Source: an uncultured Campylobacterales bacterium (GTDB lineage: Bacteria; Campylobacterota; Campylobacteria; Campylobacterales; Arcobacteraceae). From it: DNA of 64,000 bases. Position numbers and translations under genes: made by a program. The stretch is from the NCBI GenBank assembly GCA_947503785.1, contig CANNFB010000005.1:91590-155589 (forward strand), read 5' to 3'. This document shows, piece by piece, positions 46,211 to 57,019 of this stretch (within the stretch, counting starts at the first letter, position 1; every line of letters starts with the position of its first letter). The notes beneath the pieces are model-generated. The model searched no databases. It was given only the letters and a program-made list of their open reading frames with translations, and was not told the DNA's origin.

Positions 46211-47104
46211 TCATCCTAAGTAAGTTGTGTATGCGGTAATAGTAAGTAAACTTAAAAGAACTCCTAATACTAAAGAGTTAATAGCAACTTTTTCATCTAA
46301 TCCACCTTTTATAGCTAAAACTGTAGCCATTGTCATAGGAGGCATTGCAACTTCTATAATAGTAACTTTTACCCAAGTTTGATCAATTCCATAAAATACT
46401 TGAAAACCAATTAAAACTATAATTGGAACTATCACCATTTTTAAAAGCATAGCGATTGAAACTATATGAAACTTCACAAAAATATTTTTAAGTTCAAGTT
46501 TCATACCAATGGCAATCATTGCAATAGGTACAAGTGTTGCACCAAGTGTTTCTGCAGTTAACATTAAGAAATTTGGAACTTCAAAGTTTTTAGCAAGAAC
46601 TGTTATAAAAAACATTAAAGAAGGTGGAAATAATAAAACACTTTTAAATATAGATTTTGTATCGTTTTTTCTTCCACTTCCCCAAGTTATGATAAACATA
46701 CCAACTGAAACTAAAAGTAAAAAAGAACCAAATAAATCATATATCAATCCATATACAATATAATCCTGTCCATAAAAAGCATCTATATATGAAAAACCAA
46801 TAAATGAAGTATTCCCAAAAGTAGACATAATCATAAATGTAGCTAGAAGTAAGTTATTTAATTTCATCATTCTACCAATGATGTAGGCAAGTGTTAAGTT
46901 AAATAAAATAAAGCCCATGAACATAAGAATAAGTCCAAATATTTTTTCATCAAGAGCTAAGGGATATATTTTAGAAAATACAATTGCTGGAAGTGAAAAA
47001 TATATAATAAACTCTATTAATTGTTTAGAATTATCATGATAAACAAGCTTAAATAAATATCCAATAAGAAGATACATTGCAATTGGCAAAACTGGATCTA
47101 ACAT
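46211..47104 (-). CDS. AEC-family transporter
   Basis: 297 aa with about ten membrane helices in the 5+5 pattern of the auxin efflux carrier family. Typical segments are the first-helix LLIGYLFK, the NTSFIGFSYIDAFYG-like stretch near residue 100, and MPPMTMATVLAIKGG in the second half. Bacterial members move organic acids such as malate or malonate, or amino acids; the substrate cannot be read. Convergent to the GAF kinase and divergent from birA. Confidence 0.8.
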   Translation of the reverse strand: MLDPVLPIAMYLLIGYLFKLVYHDNSKQLIEFIIYFSLPAIVFSKIYPLALDEKIFGLILMFMGFILFNLTLAYIIGRMMKLNNLLLATFMIMSTFGNTSFIGFSYIDAFYGQDYIVYGLIYDLFGSFLLLVSVGMFIITWGSGRKNDTKSIFKSVLLFPPSLMFFITVLAKNFEVPNFLMLTAETLGATLVPIAMIAIGMKLELKNIFVKFHIVSIAMLLKMVIVPIIVLIGFQVFYGIDQTWVKVTIIEVAMPPMTMATVLAIKGGLDEKVAINSLVLGVLLSLLTITAYTTYLG

Positions 47105-47132
47105 AGTGACCTTTTTAAATCATTATATTTAA

Positions 47133-47138
47133 TATAAT
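47133..47138 (+). promoter_or_regulatory. Putative -10 box of birA-parA-parB
   Basis: TATAAT in the short gap between the diverging AEC and birA genes. It predicts a start near 47145, which favours the birA ATG at 47168 over that at 47153. Confidence 0.45.
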
Positions 47139-47167
47139 CTTGTAAAGTTATTATGTATACTTTCAAT

Positions 47168-47803
47168 ATGAAAATAATTAAACTAAATGAAGTAGGTTCT
47201 ACCCACACATACTTAAAAGAGTATATAGAAAACAATACATATAATGAAGCTATTTGTATTTGTACAGATTATCAAACAAATGGAATAGGAAGTAGGGGAA
47301 ACTCTTGGAGTGGCATAAAAGGTAATCTTTTTTTTTCTTTTGTAATATCAAAAAAAGAATTACCAGAAGATTTGCCAATACAAAGTGCCTCAATATATTT
47401 TTCATATATATTAAAAGAAGTTTTAAACGATAACAATTCAAAGTTATGGTTAAAATGGCCAAATGATTTTTATGTAAATGATAAAAAAATTGGTGGAACA
47501 ATTACTACAGTATCAAAAGATTTAATATATTGTGGCATAGGCTTAAATTTAAAATGGACAAATGATAATTATGGCAAATTAGATATTGAAATTAACTCAA
47601 ATAAAATTTTAAAATCTTACTTTGATAAATTAGAAAGAAAATATTCATGGAAGCAAATTTTCAAGTGTTTTAAGATAGAATTCGAATATAGTAGAAAATA
47701 CAAAGCAACTGTAGATAATGAAAAAATATCATTAGAAAAAGCAGTATTAAATTGTGATGGATCAATAGAAGTAAACAATAAAAAGGTATTTAGTTTAAGA
47801 TGA
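47168..47803 (+). CDS. birA: Biotin protein ligase BirA, catalytic domain only
   Basis: 211 aa. Attaches biotin to the carboxyl carrier protein of acetyl-CoA carboxylase. Motifs: NEVGSTHTYLKEY, DYQTNGIGSRGNSWSG (biotin/AMP loop, usual GRGRxGRxW weakly kept) and LKWPNDFYVNDKKIGG. The N-terminal DNA-binding domain of the E. coli bifunctional repressor is absent, so it cannot act as a bio operon repressor. ATG at 47168 chosen over 47153 because of the -10 position. Ends in an ATGA with parA. Confidence 0.92.
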   Translation: MKIIKLNEVGSTHTYLKEYIENNTYNEAICICTDYQTNGIGSRGNSWSGIKGNLFFSFVISKKELPEDLPIQSASIYFSYILKEVLNDNNSKLWLKWPNDFYVNDKKIGGTITTVSKDLIYCGIGLNLKWTNDNYGKLDIEINSNKILKSYFDKLERKYSWKQIFKCFKIEFEYSRKYKATVDNEKISLEKAVLNCDGSIEVNNKKVFSLR

Positions 47804-48576
47804 CAGAAATTATAGCAATAGCTAATCAAAAAGGTGGAGTAGGTAAAACTACTACTGCTGTTAATTTAAGTGCAGCACTAGCATTAGAAGGTAAAAGAGT
47901 ATTATTAATTGATGCTGATCCTCAAGCTAATGCAACAACATCTTTAGGGTTTCATAGAGATACATATGAGTATAATATTTATCATGTAATGCTAGGAACT
48001 AAAGAATTAAGTGAAATTATTCTAGATTCTGAAATAGAGAATTTAAAAGTTGCACCTTCAAACATAGGGCTTGTAGGTATTGAAAAAGAGTTCTATAAAA
48101 ATACAAAAGAAAGAGAATTAGTATTAAAAAGAAAAATTGATCCTATTAAGAAAGATTATGATTTCATTATTATTGATTCCCCACCAGCACTTGGACCAAT
48201 TACAATTAATACTTTAAGTGCTTCAAACTCTGTACTTATTCCAATTCAATGTGAATTCTTCGCACTAGAAGGTTTGGCACAATTATTAAGTACAATTAAA
48301 TTAGTAAAGCAAACAATTAATAAGTCTTTACAAATTAGAGGTTTTCTTCCTACTATGTATTCTTCACAAAACAATTTATCAAAACAAGTGTTTGCAGATT
48401 TAGCACAGCATTTTGAAAATAAATTATTCAAAATTGATGATAGCTCGTACGTAGTAATCCCTCGAAATATAAAACTAGCAGAAAGTCCTAGTTTTGGAAA
48501 ACCAATTATGTTATATGATGCAAGTGCAAGTGGTACTAAAGCATACACAAATCTTGCTCGTGCAATTACTGCATAA
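47800..48576 (+). CDS. parA: Chromosome partitioning ATPase ParA/Soj
   Basis: 258 aa. Deviant Walker A KGGVGKTTTAVNL starting near residue 11, Walker A' DADPQANAT, and IIIDSPPALG. Binds DNA non-specifically as an ATP dimer and moves ParB-parS complexes. No N-terminal HTH, so it is the chromosomal (type Ia-small) form. Coupled to birA by ATGA, and parB follows after 32 nt. Confidence 0.97.
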   Translation: MTEIIAIANQKGGVGKTTTAVNLSAALALEGKRVLLIDADPQANATTSLGFHRDTYEYNIYHVMLGTKELSEIILDSEIENLKVAPSNIGLVGIEKEFYKNTKERELVLKRKIDPIKKDYDFIIIDSPPALGPITINTLSASNSVLIPIQCEFFALEGLAQLLSTIKLVKQTINKSLQIRGFLPTMYSSQNNLSKQVFADLAQHFENKLFKIDDSSYVVIPRNIKLAESPSFGKPIMLYDASASGTKAYTNLARAITA

Positions 48577-48608
48577 TTTATACAATTATATTATAACTAG
48601 GAAAACTT

Positions 48609-49466
48609 ATGGCATTAGGTAGAGGATTAGGGGAATTATTAGGAGAAGTTGAATCGGCATATGAGAGTAATAATACTCATGATTACGCTTCAAAAGTAGT
48701 AGATTTAGATATTTCATCAATTCAAGCAAACCCAAATCAGCCAAGAAAAATTTTTGATGAAGAAAAACTTGAAGAATTAAGTTTATCAATTAAAGAACAT
48801 GGTTTATTGCAGCCAGTTACAGTAATACAAAATGAAGATGATACTTTTACTTTGGTTTCAGGTGAAAGAAGATTAAGAGCTCATAAATTAGCAAAGATAG
48901 ATACAATTAAATCTATTGTATTAGATATCGATGCCTTTAGATTAAGAGAATATGCATTAATTGAAAATATTCAAAGAGATGACTTAAATATTGTAGAATT
49001 AGCATATTCATATGCACAATTAATTAATGAACACAATATTACACATGACGAATTAGCAAAAAAAGTTTTTAAAAGTAGAACTTCAATAACTAATACATTA
49101 AGACTTTTACAATTAAGTTCATACGCTCAACAATTTTTGGCAAGTAGCAAAATAAGTGCGGGACATGCTAAAGTTATGTTGGGCTTAAGTGATAATGAAC
49201 AGAAAATGGTTTGTGATTCTATAATTGGACAAAAACTGTCAGTTAGAGAGACTGAAAAGCTTGTAAAAGACTTAAAAGAAAGAACTAATCCTAATAAAAA
49301 ATTAAAGGTTAAAAATACAAACTTTGATTTTAAACCTCTGTCAAATATTTTATCAAAATTCGAAGCAAGTGGCCTAAAAGCCAAGGCTGAAAAGAATTAT
49401 TTGAAAATTGAAATTAACTCTCAAGAAGATATTGAAAAAATTTCTTCTTACTTTAAGTTACAATAG
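48609..49466 (+). CDS. parB: Chromosome partitioning protein ParB/Spo0J
   Basis: 285 aa CTPase that loads at parS sites. N-terminal GLGELLGEV; ParB/Srx domain with NPNQPRKIFDEEKLEELSLSIKEHGLLQPV (two blocks) and SGERRLRAHKLA; ENIQRDDLN; HTH with KSRTSITNTLRLLQLSS; C-terminal dimer domain. I looked for a parS palindrome around parAB and did not find one. Confidence 0.97.
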   Translation: MALGRGLGELLGEVESAYESNNTHDYASKVVDLDISSIQANPNQPRKIFDEEKLEELSLSIKEHGLLQPVTVIQNEDDTFTLVSGERRLRAHKLAKIDTIKSIVLDIDAFRLREYALIENIQRDDLNIVELAYSYAQLINEHNITHDELAKKVFKSRTSITNTLRLLQLSSYAQQFLASSKISAGHAKVMLGLSDNEQKMVCDSIIGQKLSVRETEKLVKDLKERTNPNKKLKVKNTNFDFKPLSNILSKFEASGLKAKAEKNYLKIEINSQEDIEKISSYFKLQ

Positions 49467-49582
49467 TAACAAAATTTAAAACTTTACAATTTAATTTTTT
49501 CCTTTAATATAATTTTATAGTTAACTTTGCTAAAATAATAGAGTTTTAGTTAAACTAAACTGTAAAAAATATGGAGGAATGA

Positions 49583-50005
49583 ATGTTAGACATAAGTCCT
49601 GTATTATTGCTTAGCTCTGGTGTTATCTTTCTTTTAGTTCTTGCTAGACTAAACAGTTGCCTATTCAAACCATTACTTAAGCATATGGATGATAGAACAG
49701 CTTCTATTTCAAAAGATTTAGAAGATGCAAAATCAAACGGTGCCAACGTTGATGGAATGATTGCAGAAGCAAACAATGTGATTGCTGAAGCAAAAAGAGA
49801 AGCGGCTGTTATTAGAGAACAAGCCTATAAGGAAGCCAAAGAGAGTGCTGATGCAAAACTTGCAAGTGCTAAATCTAATTTAGAAGCAAAATCTGAGGAA
49901 TTTGCTAAAAACTTACAAGATGAAACTAAAGTTCTAAGAGATTCTTTAGTATCTTCTATGCCTCAATTTAATGAGAGCCTAAAAGCTAAGCTTAGCTCAA
50001 TTTAA
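49583..50005 (+). CDS. atpF': ATP synthase subunit b' (AtpF')
   Basis: 140 aa. One membrane helix (about 8-26), then a long amphipathic helix rich in Ala, Glu and Lys, which with subunit b forms the peripheral stalk. Presence of both b and b' next to each other is usual for Campylobacterota. It starts the ATP synthase run after its own leader (116 bp after parB, with TATAAT-like TTAATATAA and GGAGGA before the ATG). Confidence 0.92.
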   Translation: MLDISPVLLLSSGVIFLLVLARLNSCLFKPLLKHMDDRTASISKDLEDAKSNGANVDGMIAEANNVIAEAKREAAVIREQAYKEAKESADAKLASAKSNLEAKSEEFAKNLQDETKVLRDSLVSSMPQFNESLKAKLSSI

Positions 50006-50021
50006 AAGGGAAGTGGAAAAT

Positions 50022-50537
50022 ATGAATAGAATTGTATTACTTGGATTAGCTTTAGCTCCTGTTGCATTATTTGCAAGTAGCGAAGGTGCGGTTGAAACTG
50101 ACATTGTTCAGAGAACCGTTAACTTTATAATATTTGCTGGAATTTTATGGTATTTACTTGCCGATAAAATTAAAGCATATTTTGCTGAAAGAACTTTATC
50201 TATTCAAGCAGAACTTGACAAAGTACAAGATACTTTAAAAGCTTCTGAAGATAAAGTAAATGAAGCCAAAAAACAACTTGAAGATGCAAGTAAAATTGCA
50301 GCTGAAATTGTAGAAGACGCAAAAGCTGATATTGATTCTGTAAAAGAAAAAGTATCATTAGCTGTTACTGCTGACATTAATAACCTAGAAAAAAATCTAG
50401 AGGAAATGATTAAAGTAGAAACATCAAAAGCTAAAAAAGAAGTTGTTGCAGAAATTCTTGAAGAGTTATTAAAATCTGACAATATCAAATTATCTCAAGA
50501 CGAGTTAGTTAATATTGTTTTAAAGAAGGTAGCTTAA
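50022..50537 (+). CDS. atpF: ATP synthase subunit b (AtpF)
   Basis: 171 aa from ATG at 50022. It begins with a signal-like hydrophobic stretch (MNRIVLLGLALAPVALFAS), as in other Campylobacterota b subunits, followed by the real membrane helix (about 31-50) and a long charged helix. Peripheral stalk of the F0F1 complex. A GTG at 50013 in the same frame is possible, but AGGG and GGA spacing favour the ATG. Confidence 0.93.
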   Translation: MNRIVLLGLALAPVALFASSEGAVETDIVQRTVNFIIFAGILWYLLADKIKAYFAERTLSIQAELDKVQDTLKASEDKVNEAKKQLEDASKIAAEIVEDAKADIDSVKEKVSLAVTADINNLEKNLEEMIKVETSKAKKEVVAEILEELLKSDNIKLSQDELVNIVLKKVA

Positions 50538-50538
50538 T

Positions 50539-51069
50539 ATGAATGATTTAGTAGCAAAAAAATATGTTAAAGCATTAGTTGATGGTAGAGATGAAAAGAG
50601 TATTACTTCTGTAAGTAATGATCTTAATAGTATTTCTTCAGCATTTTCTAATGATAAATTTAACTCTATTATATCTTCTCCTGAAGTTAGTGATAGCAAA
50701 AAAGTTGAATTAGTTATTTCATTAGTGAAAAAAGCTGATAAAACTTTAACAAATTTTGTTAAATTACTTGGTGAAAAAAGAAGATTAGAGATATTACCAT
50801 TTATTGCATCAGAACTTAATGTTCAAATTGCAAAAATGAATAATACATATGTTGGAGTTGTTTATACTAATGAAGAGTTATCGAAAGATTATGTTTCTTC
50901 AATTGAAAAACAATTTAGTAAAAAATTTGATGTTAAATTATCATTATCGCAAAATGTTTGTGATTTTGATGGTATCAAAGTAGATATTGATGGATTAGGT
51001 GTTGAAATTTCTTTCTCTAAAGAGAGATTAAAATCACAAATGATTAATCATATTCTACAAGCAGTTTAG
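50539..51069 (+). CDS. atpH: ATP synthase subunit delta
   Basis: 176 aa, helical N-domain (about 1-105) with AKKYVKALVDG and the C-terminal segment GIKVDIDGLGVEISFSKERL typical of OSCP/delta. Joins the stalk to the top of the alpha/beta hexamer. 1 nt after atpF. Confidence 0.95.
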   Translation: MNDLVAKKYVKALVDGRDEKSITSVSNDLNSISSAFSNDKFNSIISSPEVSDSKKVELVISLVKKADKTLTNFVKLLGEKRRLEILPFIASELNVQIAKMNNTYVGVVYTNEELSKDYVSSIEKQFSKKFDVKLSLSQNVCDFDGIKVDIDGLGVEISFSKERLKSQMINHILQAV

Positions 51070-51091
51070 AACTTAACAAAGGAGAAATTGA

Positions 51092-52609
51092 ATGGGTACA
51101 AAAATTCAAGCTGACGAAATCAGTTCGATCATAAAAGAAAGAATTGATAACTTTGAATTAAATGTAGATGTAAATGAAACTGGTAAAATCATCTCTTATG
51201 CTGATGGTGTTGCTCAAGTTTACGGTCTAAAAAATGTTATGGCTGGTGAAATTGTTGAGTTTGACAATGGAGATAGAGGACTTACTCTAAACTTAGAAGA
51301 AGCTTCTGTAGGTGTTGTTATTCTTGGTAAAGGTAATGGTTTAAGAGAAGGAAGTTCTTGTAAAAGACTTGGTTCTTTATTATCAACTCCTGTAGGTGCT
51401 GCAATGGCTGGTAGAGTTGTTAATGCTCTTGGTGAACCTATCGATGGTAAAGGTGCAATTGAAACAACTGAAACTAGATTAGTTGAAGAAAAAGCTCCTG
51501 GAATCATGGCTAGAAAATCTGTTCATGAACCATTACAAACTGGTATTAAAGCAATTGATGCACTTGTTCCAATCGGAAGAGGTCAAAGAGAGCTTATTAT
51601 TGGTGATAGACAAACTGGTAAAACTACAGTTGCTATTGATACTATTCTTAACCAAAAAGGTGAGAATGTTCAATGTATCTATGTTGCAATCGGTCAAAAA
51701 GCATCAACAGTAGCTACTGTTGTAAGAACATTAGAAGAAGCTGGAGCAATGGAATATACTACTATTGTAAATGCTGGAGCTGCTGATTCACCTGCTTTAC
51801 AATTCTTAGCACCATATACTGGTGTTACTATTGGTGAATTCTACAGAGATAATGGTCAACATGCATTAATTGTATATGATGATTTAACTAAACATGCAGT
51901 TGCATATAGAGAAATGTCATTATTATTAAGAAGACCTCCAGGTCGAGAAGCATTCCCAGGGGATGTATTCTACCTTCACTCAAGATTACTTGAGAGAGCT
52001 GCAAAAATGTCAGATGAAAATGGTGCTGGGTCTATGACTGCGTTACCAATCATTGAAACACAAGCAGGGGATGTTGCTGCATATATTCCTACAAACGTAA
52101 TTTCGATTACTGATGGACAAATTTTCTTAGAAACAAACCTATTTAACTCAGGAATTAGACCTGCAATTAATGTTGGTTTATCAGTTTCAAGAGTTGGTGG
52201 AGCTGCACAAATTAAAGCTACTAAGCAAGTTGCTGGTACTTTAAAATTATCTTTAGCACAATTTAGAGAATTAGAAGCATTCGCACAGTTCGCATCTGAT
52301 CTTGATGAAGCTACAAGAAAAGAACTTGAGCTTGGACAAAGAATGGTTGAAGTATTAAAGCAAGGCGTTAGTGCTCCTTTAGTAATTCAAAAACAAATTG
52401 TTATTCTTTTTGCTGGTGTAAAAGGTTACCTTAATGATGTTGCTATTGAAGACGTTGTTAGATTTGAAGCTGAATTACATGCATTCTTTGAACAAAAGTA
52501 TACTAACATCTTAGATTCTATTAAATCTAAGAAAAAATTAGATGATGAAACTGAAGCAGAATTAAGAGCTGCATTAGAAGAGTTCAAAACTGTATTTAGT
52601 GCAAACTAA
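51092..52609 (+). CDS. atpA: ATP synthase subunit alpha
   Basis: 505 aa, non-catalytic nucleotide-binding subunit of F1. Walker [10 protein letters not shown] near residue 170, [29 protein letters not shown] in two blocks, and the signature [14 protein letters not shown]. Normal length. Confidence 0.99.
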   Translation: MGTKIQADEISSIIKERIDNFELNVDVNETGKIISYADGVAQVYGLKNVMAGEIVEFDNGDRGLTLNLEEASVGVVILGKGNGLREGSSCKRLGSLLSTPVGAAMAGRVVNALGEPIDGKGAIETTETRLVEEKAPGIMARKSVHEPLQTGIKAIDALVPIGRGQRELIIGDRQTGKTTVAIDTILNQKGENVQCIYVAIGQKASTVATVVRTLEEAGAMEYTTIVNAGAADSPALQFLAPYTGVTIGEFYRDNGQHALIVYDDLTKHAVAYREMSLLLRRPPGREAFPGDVFYLHSRLLERAAKMSDENGAGSMTALPIIETQAGDVAAYIPTNVISITDGQIFLETNLFNSGIRPAINVGLSVSRVGGAAQIKATKQVAGTLKLSLAQFRELEAFAQFASDLDEATRKELELGQRMVEVLKQGVSAPLVIQKQIVILFAGVKGYLNDVAIEDVVRFEAELHAFFEQKYTNILDSIKSKKKLDDETEAELRAALEEFKTVFSAN

Positions 52610-52619
52610 GGATTAGTTA

Positions 52620-53504
52620 ATGGCTAACTTAAAAGAGATTAAATTACAAATTGGTAGTGTGAAAAACACTCAGAAGACAACTAAAGCTATGAAGCTTGTA
52701 TCTTCTGCAAAACTTACTCGAACTAGACAATTGTCTGATCAAGCTAAAAGTTATGCAGGTAAGATAAATGATGTTCTTTCTGATATCGCTACTAGAGTTA
52801 GCAAAGTTCAAGACGAAGGAAACATTGGCAGAGCATTTGTTTCAAATGATAATCCAAAAACAATTGATATTGTTTTTGTAACTGCTGATAAGGGACTTTG
52901 CGGTGGTTTTAATATGGCAACAATTAAAACTGTTAGTAAAATTATGAACGAATATAATGCTAAAGGAACAACAGTTAGATTAAGAGCTGCTGGAAGAAAA
53001 GGTGTTGATTACTTTAACTTCCAAGGTGTAGAATTACACCAATCAGTTAGTGATTTATCTTCTGCTCCTGAGTATGATAGAGCTGCAGATTTTATTAATG
53101 ATGTTGTAGAAGACTTTAATAATGGTGTTACTGATAAAGTAATCATTATTTATAATGGATTCTTAAACATGCTAGCTCAAGAAATTAGAGTTAGAGAATT
53201 GTTACCAATTAGCTTAGAAACTGCGGATATTAAAGAAGCAAGTTCTATGTTAAATATTGAGCCAGATGATGATGAAGAAGTGTTAAATGAATTAACAGGT
53301 AAATATATTGATTTTAATATGTATTACGCTCTTATTGACTCTTTAGCTGCTGAACATTCTGCAAGAATGCAAGCAATGGAAGCTGCAACTAAAAATGCAA
53401 AAGAGAAAGTTGATTCGTTAACGGTAGAATATAACAAAGCTAGACAAGCTGCAATTACAACAGAGTTAATTGAAATTATCTCTGGTGTAGAATCATTAAA
53501 ATAA
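52620..53504 (+). CDS. atpG: ATP synthase subunit gamma
   Basis: 294 aa, central shaft of F1. Begins MANLKEIKLQIGSVKNTQKTTKAM in outline, with TADKGLCGGFN and the closing YNKARQAAITTELIEIISG, both conserved. Lies between atpA and atpD as usual. Confidence 0.98.
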   Translation: MANLKEIKLQIGSVKNTQKTTKAMKLVSSAKLTRTRQLSDQAKSYAGKINDVLSDIATRVSKVQDEGNIGRAFVSNDNPKTIDIVFVTADKGLCGGFNMATIKTVSKIMNEYNAKGTTVRLRAAGRKGVDYFNFQGVELHQSVSDLSSAPEYDRAADFINDVVEDFNNGVTDKVIIIYNGFLNMLAQEIRVRELLPISLETADIKEASSMLNIEPDDDEEVLNELTGKYIDFNMYYALIDSLAAEHSARMQAMEAATKNAKEKVDSLTVEYNKARQAAITTELIEIISGVESLK

Positions 53505-54917
<1,413 letters not shown>

Positions 54918-54936
54918 TTAACCATTAAGGCATAAC

Positions 54937-55314
54937 ATGGATACAATTAAATTATCAATAGTTACACCTAATGGAGAAATTTTTAATGATGATGTAAAAA
55001 CCGTAACTCTTCCAGGAAAAGAGGGAGAGTTCGGAGTTTTACCAGGACATTCATCATTGGTTTCTTCACTAACAGTTGGTGTAATTATTATTGAAAAAGC
55101 TGATTCTACTGAAGCTGTTGCCATAAATTGGGGACATGTTAAAGTTGATGAAACTTCAGTTGACGTTCTAGCAGATGGTGCAATTGCATTAACTTCTGGA
55201 CCAGATTCGCAAATTGCTAAAAATATTGAAGCTGCAAAAGAATTAGTTAACTCTGTTAAAGATTCTAAAATCTCTGTTGCCTCAGTTGAAGCAAGAATTA
55301 ACTCATTTGCATAA
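54937..55314 (+). CDS. atpC: ATP synthase subunit epsilon
   Basis: 125 aa. Beta-sandwich start KLSIVTPNGEIFNDDVKTVTLPGKEGEFGVLPGH (two blocks) and a short helical C-terminus that can inhibit ATP hydrolysis. F0 subunits a and c are not in this window. tolQ starts 6 nt later, so Atp and Tol runs may be co-transcribed. Confidence 0.97.
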   Translation: MDTIKLSIVTPNGEIFNDDVKTVTLPGKEGEFGVLPGHSSLVSSLTVGVIIIEKADSTEAVAINWGHVKVDETSVDVLADGAIALTSGPDSQIAKNIEAAKELVNSVKDSKISVASVEARINSFA

Positions 55315-55320
55315 TAGCTA

Positions 55321-55881
55321 ATGACTGATACAATACTAAATTATTTGACTAATAGTAGTGCTATAACTTATATAGTTTTAGCACTATTGTCAGTTTATCT
55401 TATTATTACAATATGGATTTTCTTATATAGATATTTTGCACTTACTGCATTAATTAGAAATGAAGAAAAATCATTAGAATCTCTAACTTCACGAGAAGCT
55501 ACATTTTCGCCACTATCTGCATTAAATAAATGTGCAAATAGAACGAATTCAAAAGAATTACTATACGCATGTGAACTTAATATTATTAAAGAAGCTAGTG
55601 TTGGTGTATCTTGGCTAGCAATTATCTCATCTACAGCACCTTTTATTGGTTTATTTGGTACCGTTGTAGGAATACTAGAATCTTTTGCAAAATTTTCAAC
55701 ACATTCTAAAGTTGCTTTTTCAATTATTGCTCCTGCAATTTCTGAAGCACTTATAGCTACAGCTGCAGGTATATTCGTAGCAATTTTTGCATATACTTTT
55801 CACCAAATTATTGTAAGAAAAGTTTATGAATTAAATACTTATATTAAGGCTCAATCTCAAATATTAATTGCTAAGGGTTAA
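55321..55881 (+). CDS. tolQ: TolQ/ExbB-type proton channel protein
   Basis: 186 aa with three membrane helices (about 16-36, 98-125, 140-163) and the TolQ/ExbB/MotA core APFIGLFGTVVGILESF and APAISEALIATAAGIFVAI. With TolR it uses the proton force to energise TolA. Context (tolR, tolA, tolB, pal) favours Tol over Exb. Confidence 0.93.
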   Translation: MTDTILNYLTNSSAITYIVLALLSVYLIITIWIFLYRYFALTALIRNEEKSLESLTSREATFSPLSALNKCANRTNSKELLYACELNIIKEASVGVSWLAIISSTAPFIGLFGTVVGILESFAKFSTHSKVAFSIIAPAISEALIATAAGIFVAIFAYTFHQIIVRKVYELNTYIKAQSQILIAKG

Positions 55882-55886
55882 TTTCC

Positions 55887-56276
55887 GTGTATGATTTCAA
55901 TCAAAAACCAGATTTAAATATTACCCCTTTAGTTGATGTTATGCTAGTTTTACTAGCAATACTAATGGTAACTGCCCCTGTAATTAATTATGAAGAATCT
56001 ATCAATCTTCCAAAAGGAAGTAAATCAAAACAAGTTTCTGATTTCAAAAAAATAGATATTCAAATTGATAAAGATAGAGTAGTTATTATAAATAAGAAAA
56101 AATACGATATTGCAAATTTCCCTGATAGTTTTTTACTATTTGTTAATGGTAAAGATAAAAATACTCCTGTACATATTAGAGCAGACAAGTCATTGAGATA
56201 TGATGATATTATATTTGTTTTAAAATCAGTTAAAGAGTCTGGATTTTTTAAAGTTGCTTTAGTTACTGATGGTTAA
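55887..56276 (+). CDS. tolR: TolR/ExbD-type protein
   Basis: 129 aa from GTG (55887), AAGGG 9 nt upstream. One membrane helix (about 15-34) containing the essential aspartate in ITPLVDVMLVLLAILMV, and a periplasmic domain ending in RADKSLRYDDIIFVLKSVKESGF. Partner of TolQ. An ATG at 55891 is out of frame. Confidence 0.92.
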   Translation: MYDFNQKPDLNITPLVDVMLVLLAILMVTAPVINYEESINLPKGSKSKQVSDFKKIDIQIDKDRVVIINKKKYDIANFPDSFLLFVNGKDKNTPVHIRADKSLRYDDIIFVLKSVKESGFFKVALVTDG

Positions 56277-56279
56277 TTT

Positions 56280-57017
56280 ATGCAAAAAAAATCATCACTT
56301 TTAATATCCGGAATAATATCTTTTTCTTTTTACATTCTTCTATGTTTTTTGGTTGTTTACTACATTAGTTCACCTCCTGTAAAAAAATACACTGCAAAAA
56401 CAAAAGTTACAGTCTTAGAACTTGACGTAATAGTTGAAAAAAGTGATAAAAAAAGAATAGAAAAAAAAGAAGATAAAAAAATAGAAAAAAAAGAAGAAGT
56501 GGTAGTTGAAAAAGCTGCTTCTAAAGCGCACGAGAAAAAACCTGATTTAAAATCTTTGTTTGCAAATGTAAGTACAAAAACAAAAAAAGTTGCAAAAAAA
56601 GAAGTAAATAAAGTTGTTAAATCCATTGACCCTAAAAGATTTAAATCAAAATTTGAAAAACAAAAAAAATCCTCAAATGTAAAACTTGATAAATTACTCA
56701 ATGACAAAAAAACAACTACAAAGGTAAAAAGTTCAAGTAAGAGTAAAAGTAAAGAGAACGATGAGTATTTTTCTGAAGTTTCATCTCTTCTTGATGTATG
56801 GGTTCCTTTAATTAGAGAAAATGGATTGCAAGCAACGGTACTTGTAATGATTGATGCAAATGGAAGATTTGATTATAAATTTAAGAAGTATTCAGGAAAT
56901 AATGACTTTGATATTTCTTTAAAAGCTTTTTTAGAAGAACAAAAAAGTATAATGTACCCTAAACCTAAAAAAAGAAAAAAAGTTGAAATAGATGTTGACT
57001 TTAAATCAAAAGGATAA
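56280..57017 (+). CDS. tolA: TolA-like protein
   Basis: 245 aa. One N-terminal membrane helix (about 8-28), a long Lys/Glu-rich middle (about 45-155, low complexity), and a small C-terminal TonB/TolA-like domain (about 160-245) with LQATVLVMIDANGRFDYKFKKYSG. Bridges TolQR in the inner membrane to TolB/Pal. The name rests on position and plan, since TolA sequences diverge quickly. Confidence 0.85.
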   Translation: MQKKSSLLISGIISFSFYILLCFLVVYYISSPPVKKYTAKTKVTVLELDVIVEKSDKKRIEKKEDKKIEKKEEVVVEKAASKAHEKKPDLKSLFANVSTKTKKVAKKEVNKVVKSIDPKRFKSKFEKQKKSSNVKLDKLLNDKKTTTKVKSSSKSKSKENDEYFSEVSSLLDVWVPLIRENGLQATVLVMIDANGRFDYKFKKYSGNNDFDISLKAFLEEQKSIMYPKPKKRKKVEIDVDFKSKG

Positions 57018-57019
57018 AT

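Noticed and set aside
47800..49582. parS site near parA-parB
   Set aside because: I searched by eye for a 14-16 bp GC-containing palindrome typical of parS and found none in or around the genes.
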